From NCBI GenBank assembly GCA_001797815.1, contig MGQK01000052.1, positions 306-8,668 of the forward strand: a DNA stretch of 8,363 nucleotides, in the 5' to 3' direction. Source of the DNA: Deltaproteobacteria bacterium RBG_13_61_14. Lineage in GTDB: Bacteria; RBG-13-61-14. A program made the position numbers and the translations under genes. Position 1 is the first letter of the stretch. Every line of letters begins with the position of its first letter. The notes beneath the pieces are model-generated. The model was not told the DNA's origin. It did not search any database and saw only the letters and a program-made list of their open reading frames with translations. Positions 5,787 to 8,363 of this stretch are shown here, in pieces.

Positions 5787-8321
5787 GTGGTGAAACGACC
5801 GTTCATCGTCCTTTCCGCTCTCTTCCTGCTGGCGCCGGCGGTCCTCTTCCCGCTCTGGCGCTTTGCGCTCAAGCCCCGTCCCCAATATCTAAGTCTGCAT
5901 ACCATCCCCTTTGACCCCATCCATGACCTCGGGAGCACGGCCGGCCGGCCCATCTTCTGGCTCGACGGCCAGGACTGGCAGTTCCAGCGCGAAGGCGACC
6001 GCATCTGGCAAGAGGGCATGACCGTGCCCGCCTGCTGGAACCTGATCCGCGGCCTGGAGGACTGGGACGGGGTGGCCCGCTACCAGAAGAGCTTCCGCCT
6101 GCCCGAGGGCTTCCGGCCCGCCCAGGTCCGGCTCCATTTCCGGGGCGTGCTCTACCGCGCCGAGGTCTTCCTTAACGGCCAGCGCCTGGGCAGCCACGAG
6201 GGCGGCTACACACCTTTTTCTTTTGACGTCACCTCCGCCCTGCAGCGGGAAGGCGAAAACCTGCTGGAGGTGGTGGTGGACAACCGCCTGAGCATGAAGA
6301 CCTTGCCCGGCCGGATCAAAGGCTGGCGCCATGCGGGCGGGATCTACCGGGAGGTTTACCTGGAGGGGATGCCGGAGGTATCCATCCAGGATCTTTTCCT
6401 GCAAGCGGAGCCGGAGAGAGGGAAGGGCAAAGTCCGCGGCCAGGTGAGCCTGGCCAACTTCAGGTCAGAACCGGTCGAGACTTCGTTGACCCTGGAGCTC
6501 TCCACCGCGAAAGGGAAGCTTATCACCCGGACCGAGGCGCCGGTCGTTCTGAGGCCGGGCACGAAGGAGCAGGTTCAGGTCTTGTCCCTGGAAGACCTGA
6601 AGATCAAGCCCTGGTCGCCGGACCATCCAGTGCTGTATCGCGCTCGCTTTCTCCTGGGCGAAGGCGGGGACGAGCAGGCGGTGGTCTTCGGCTTTAAGCG
6701 GCTTCAGGCGCAAGGCCGCGAGCTGATGCTGAATGGTGAGCCGTTCAAGGTCCGGGGCGTGAGCCGGCATGAGGACGTTCCGCGGACGTTCCGCACCCAG
6801 ACGCTTGCCGGCCTGGAGCAGGACCTCCGGATGATCAAGGCGCTGGGGGCCAACGCCATCCGGCTGGGTCATTATCCGAACCATCCGGCCATGCTCGACC
6901 TGTGCGACCGCTACGGGCTGCTGGTGTGGGAAGAGTCGCCTACCTGGGGCGACCGGTCGCCCGACTACGGCGACCCCGAAGTGGTGGCCCTGGGCGTCCG
7001 GCAGGTGCAGGAAATGGTGGGGCGCGACCGCAACCATGTCTCCATCGGGTTCTGGGGCGTGGCCAACGAAATCCCCACCGACCGGCCGAGCGGGGCCGAG
7101 TTTGTGCGGGCCGGCGTGGAGGCCGGCCGGAAGCTCGCGCCGGGGATGCTTTTTACCGCGGCCTCTTTCACGGGTGTGCGCGACCGGAGCATCGGTTATC
7201 TCGACCTGGCGGCCTTTAACACTTACCAGGGCTGGTATTATGGCTTTCCCCGGGATTTCCAGCCCGATTTCGAGCAGCTAAAAACCGCCTTTCCGGGCAA
7301 GCCGATCCTGATTTCCGAGTACGGGGCCGGAGCCCAGATCGGCTGGCACGGCGCTTACGGCGACCTCTACACCGAGGAGAACCAGGCCCGGACTTTGGAG
7401 AAGCGGTTCCGGCTGATCGAGGACGACCCGGAGTGCGCCGGCGGCTTCATCTGGCTGTTCGCCGATTTCGCCGACGAGATGCGCCTGCTCAATCCCCGGC
7501 CCTATTTCAACCAGAAGGGGCTGGTGGACTACGAGCGCCAGGAGAAGCTGGCTTATTCAGTAGTGAAAGAGTTGTTTCACTCCCCCGCTCGGGAGGTCCG
7601 GGTGCCGGGCCAAAGCCGGATCCTGCCCCGGGTGGTGGCGGCCGGGCTGGCCGCGCTCACCCTGGTCATGCTCTTGGGCTCCCTGGCCAGCCGCATCCCC
7701 CGGAGCTGGCGGATCCTGTTTCCGGAAAGCCCCAATTACCGGAAGCTGGTCCGGCGCGCCTTCTGGATGTCGGCCACCGCCGGCCTTTACCTCTTCCTGG
7801 TCTCCCGCATCGGGTTGCTCTCCCAGCCGCTGGCGTTGCCCGGGCCGGACCTGACCACGCTCCGCATCCTTCATGCAATCCTGAATTCCTCGCTCACCCC
7901 CGCCTTCGCCTTTTACGGCTGCCTCTGGCTCTGGCTCCTCTTCAGCCTGCTCGCGGACCGGCTCGGCCGGGTCCTCGGCGCCCGGCCCCAGCGGAGCGCG
8001 CTCGAGATCACCCTGGGCGTGGGCGATCCCCTGGCCTGGATCCTGCCTTACTCGCTGGTGCTCCTGGCGCCGGCCCTCTTCCCGGCCGCGAGCGGACTCG
8101 GCCTTTTCCTGGTTACCGGCACCTGGCGCGGCACTTTCAGCACCATCCCTTCCCTGGCCCTGGCCGTCGCTTTTTCGCTGGCGCTGGTGGTGCTCACGCT
8201 CAAAGCGGCGCTGGTTTTCCGCGCCGGTTTTCGGATCGGCTTTATACGAAGCTGCATCCTGATCCTGCTCTGCCAGGTGATCCATGCGGCCGCGGTTCTG
8301 GGGATTTTCTTTCTGATCTAA
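5787..8321 (+). CDS. Membrane-anchored glycoside hydrolase family 2 protein with polytopic C-terminal domain
   Basis: The 844-residue product begins with a signal-anchor helix (about 6-26, no lipobox Cys). A GH2 sugar-binding domain follows (about 55-205, with AEVFLNGQRLGSHEGGYTPF from residue 125), then an Ig-like domain (to about 310) and a TIM barrel (about 311-595). The acid/base is Glu428 in GFWGVANE and the nucleophile Glu511 in ILISEYGAG, so the hydrolase is predicted active and retaining. Asn575 and Lys577 (FNQKGL) match the N-x-K motif linked to uronic-acid recognition in beta-glucuronidases, though related motifs occur in other GH2 enzymes. Residues beyond 612 form about six membrane helices (616-635, 659-679, 703-724, 750-776, 788-811, 822-844) of unrecognised family. 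The catalytic part would be held outside the cytoplasm. Start is GTG 5787 or 5790, with only a weak Shine-Dalgarno; no ATG precedes the GH2 core. It lies 18 bases after leuB and may be co-transcribed. Confidence 0.88.
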   Translation: MVKRPFIVLSALFLLAPAVLFPLWRFALKPRPQYLSLHTIPFDPIHDLGSTAGRPIFWLDGQDWQFQREGDRIWQEGMTVPACWNLIRGLEDWDGVARYQKSFRLPEGFRPAQVRLHFRGVLYRAEVFLNGQRLGSHEGGYTPFSFDVTSALQREGENLLEVVVDNRLSMKTLPGRIKGWRHAGGIYREVYLEGMPEVSIQDLFLQAEPERGKGKVRGQVSLANFRSEPVETSLTLELSTAKGKLITRTEAPVVLRPGTKEQVQVLSLEDLKIKPWSPDHPVLYRARFLLGEGGDEQAVVFGFKRLQAQGRELMLNGEPFKVRGVSRHEDVPRTFRTQTLAGLEQDLRMIKALGANAIRLGHYPNHPAMLDLCDRYGLLVWEESPTWGDRSPDYGDPEVVALGVRQVQEMVGRDRNHVSIGFWGVANEIPTDRPSGAEFVRAGVEAGRKLAPGMLFTAASFTGVRDRSIGYLDLAAFNTYQGWYYGFPRDFQPDFEQLKTAFPGKPILISEYGAGAQIGWHGAYGDLYTEENQARTLEKRFRLIEDDPECAGGFIWLFADFADEMRLLNPRPYFNQKGLVDYERQEKLAYSVVKELFHSPAREVRVPGQSRILPRVVAAGLAALTLVMLLGSLASRIPRSWRILFPESPNYRKLVRRAFWMSATAGLYLFLVSRIGLLSQPLALPGPDLTTLRILHAILNSSLTPAFAFYGCLWLWLLFSLLADRLGRVLGARPQRSALEITLGVGDPLAWILPYSLVLLAPALFPAASGLGLFLVTGTWRGTFSTIPSLALAVAFSLALVVLTLKAALVFRAGFRIGFIRSCILILLCQVIHAAAVLGIFFLI

Positions 8322-8363
8322 CTTGAGGGATCGAGAGTAGCCGTTGCGTCAAACGCCGGCGTC

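Noticed and set aside
5787-8321. Classical LacZ beta-galactosidase
   Set aside because: The protein lacks the long C-terminal LacZ domains and instead ends in membrane helices; its active-site surroundings are closer to the glucuronidase-like part of GH2.
7433-8326. 297-codon plus-strand frame overlapping the GH2 C-terminal region
   Set aside because: Pro/Arg/Gly-rich and without motifs, whereas the overlapped frame gives coherent membrane helices and ends a GH2 protein.

Overview
This 8.4 kb stretch of bacterial chromosome is GC-rich, with mostly G or C at third codon positions. All genes that can be supported lie on the + strand. No phylum can be named with confidence. Archaeal-type short LeuD, a LeuB-like enzyme of the RENTEG/GSAPKY type and dispersed GTAGGGGC...GCCCCTAC palindromes suggest an uncultured bacterial lineage known mainly from environmental genomes; that is an inference. 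It does not look like a phage, plasmid or genomic island: the genes are mainly housekeeping, but the gaps between them are unusually rich in repeats.

Layout. (1) The left edge cuts a membrane glycosyltransferase of the GT39/PMT/ArnT type; only its last 167 residues are present (3-506). (2) A 424-base gap (507-930) holds a composite of direct, inverted and palindromic repeats (492-704), a candidate promoter (719-747) and a GC-rich leader that can fold in mutually exclusive ways in front of ileS. (3) ileS (931-3738) is a complete isoleucyl-tRNA synthetase with editing domain and C-terminal zinc finger. (4) A 171-base gap contains an extended -10 promoter candidate inside the ileS 3' end, a perfect 17-bp inverted repeat that starts in the last ileS codons, and a 28-bp palindrome of the same family as those before ileS. 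(5) A small, AT-richer Phd/YefM-like antitoxin gene without a toxin (3910-4200) overlaps leuD by ATGA. (6) leuD (4197-4697) and leuB (4704-5768) form a tight pair for leucine biosynthesis; leuC and leuA are not in the window. (7) Only 18 bases later a GTG-started gene (5787-8321) encodes a glycoside hydrolase family 2 enzyme held between an N-terminal membrane anchor and a polytopic C-terminal membrane domain. The last 42 bases (8322-8363) show no gene or terminator.

How it works together. ileS and leuD-leuB share a branched-chain amino acid theme: charging of tRNA-Ile, and the isomerisation and oxidative decarboxylation steps of the leucine branch. The antitoxin-like gene sits as first cistron of the leu transcript and may be coupled to leuD translation. 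The GH2 gene follows closely enough to be co-transcribed, but no metabolic link to leucine is evident. The most distinctive items are the membrane-embedded GH2 fusion, the orphan antitoxin inside the leu operon, and the repeat elements that supply the 3' end of the glycosyltransferase gene and overlap that of ileS.
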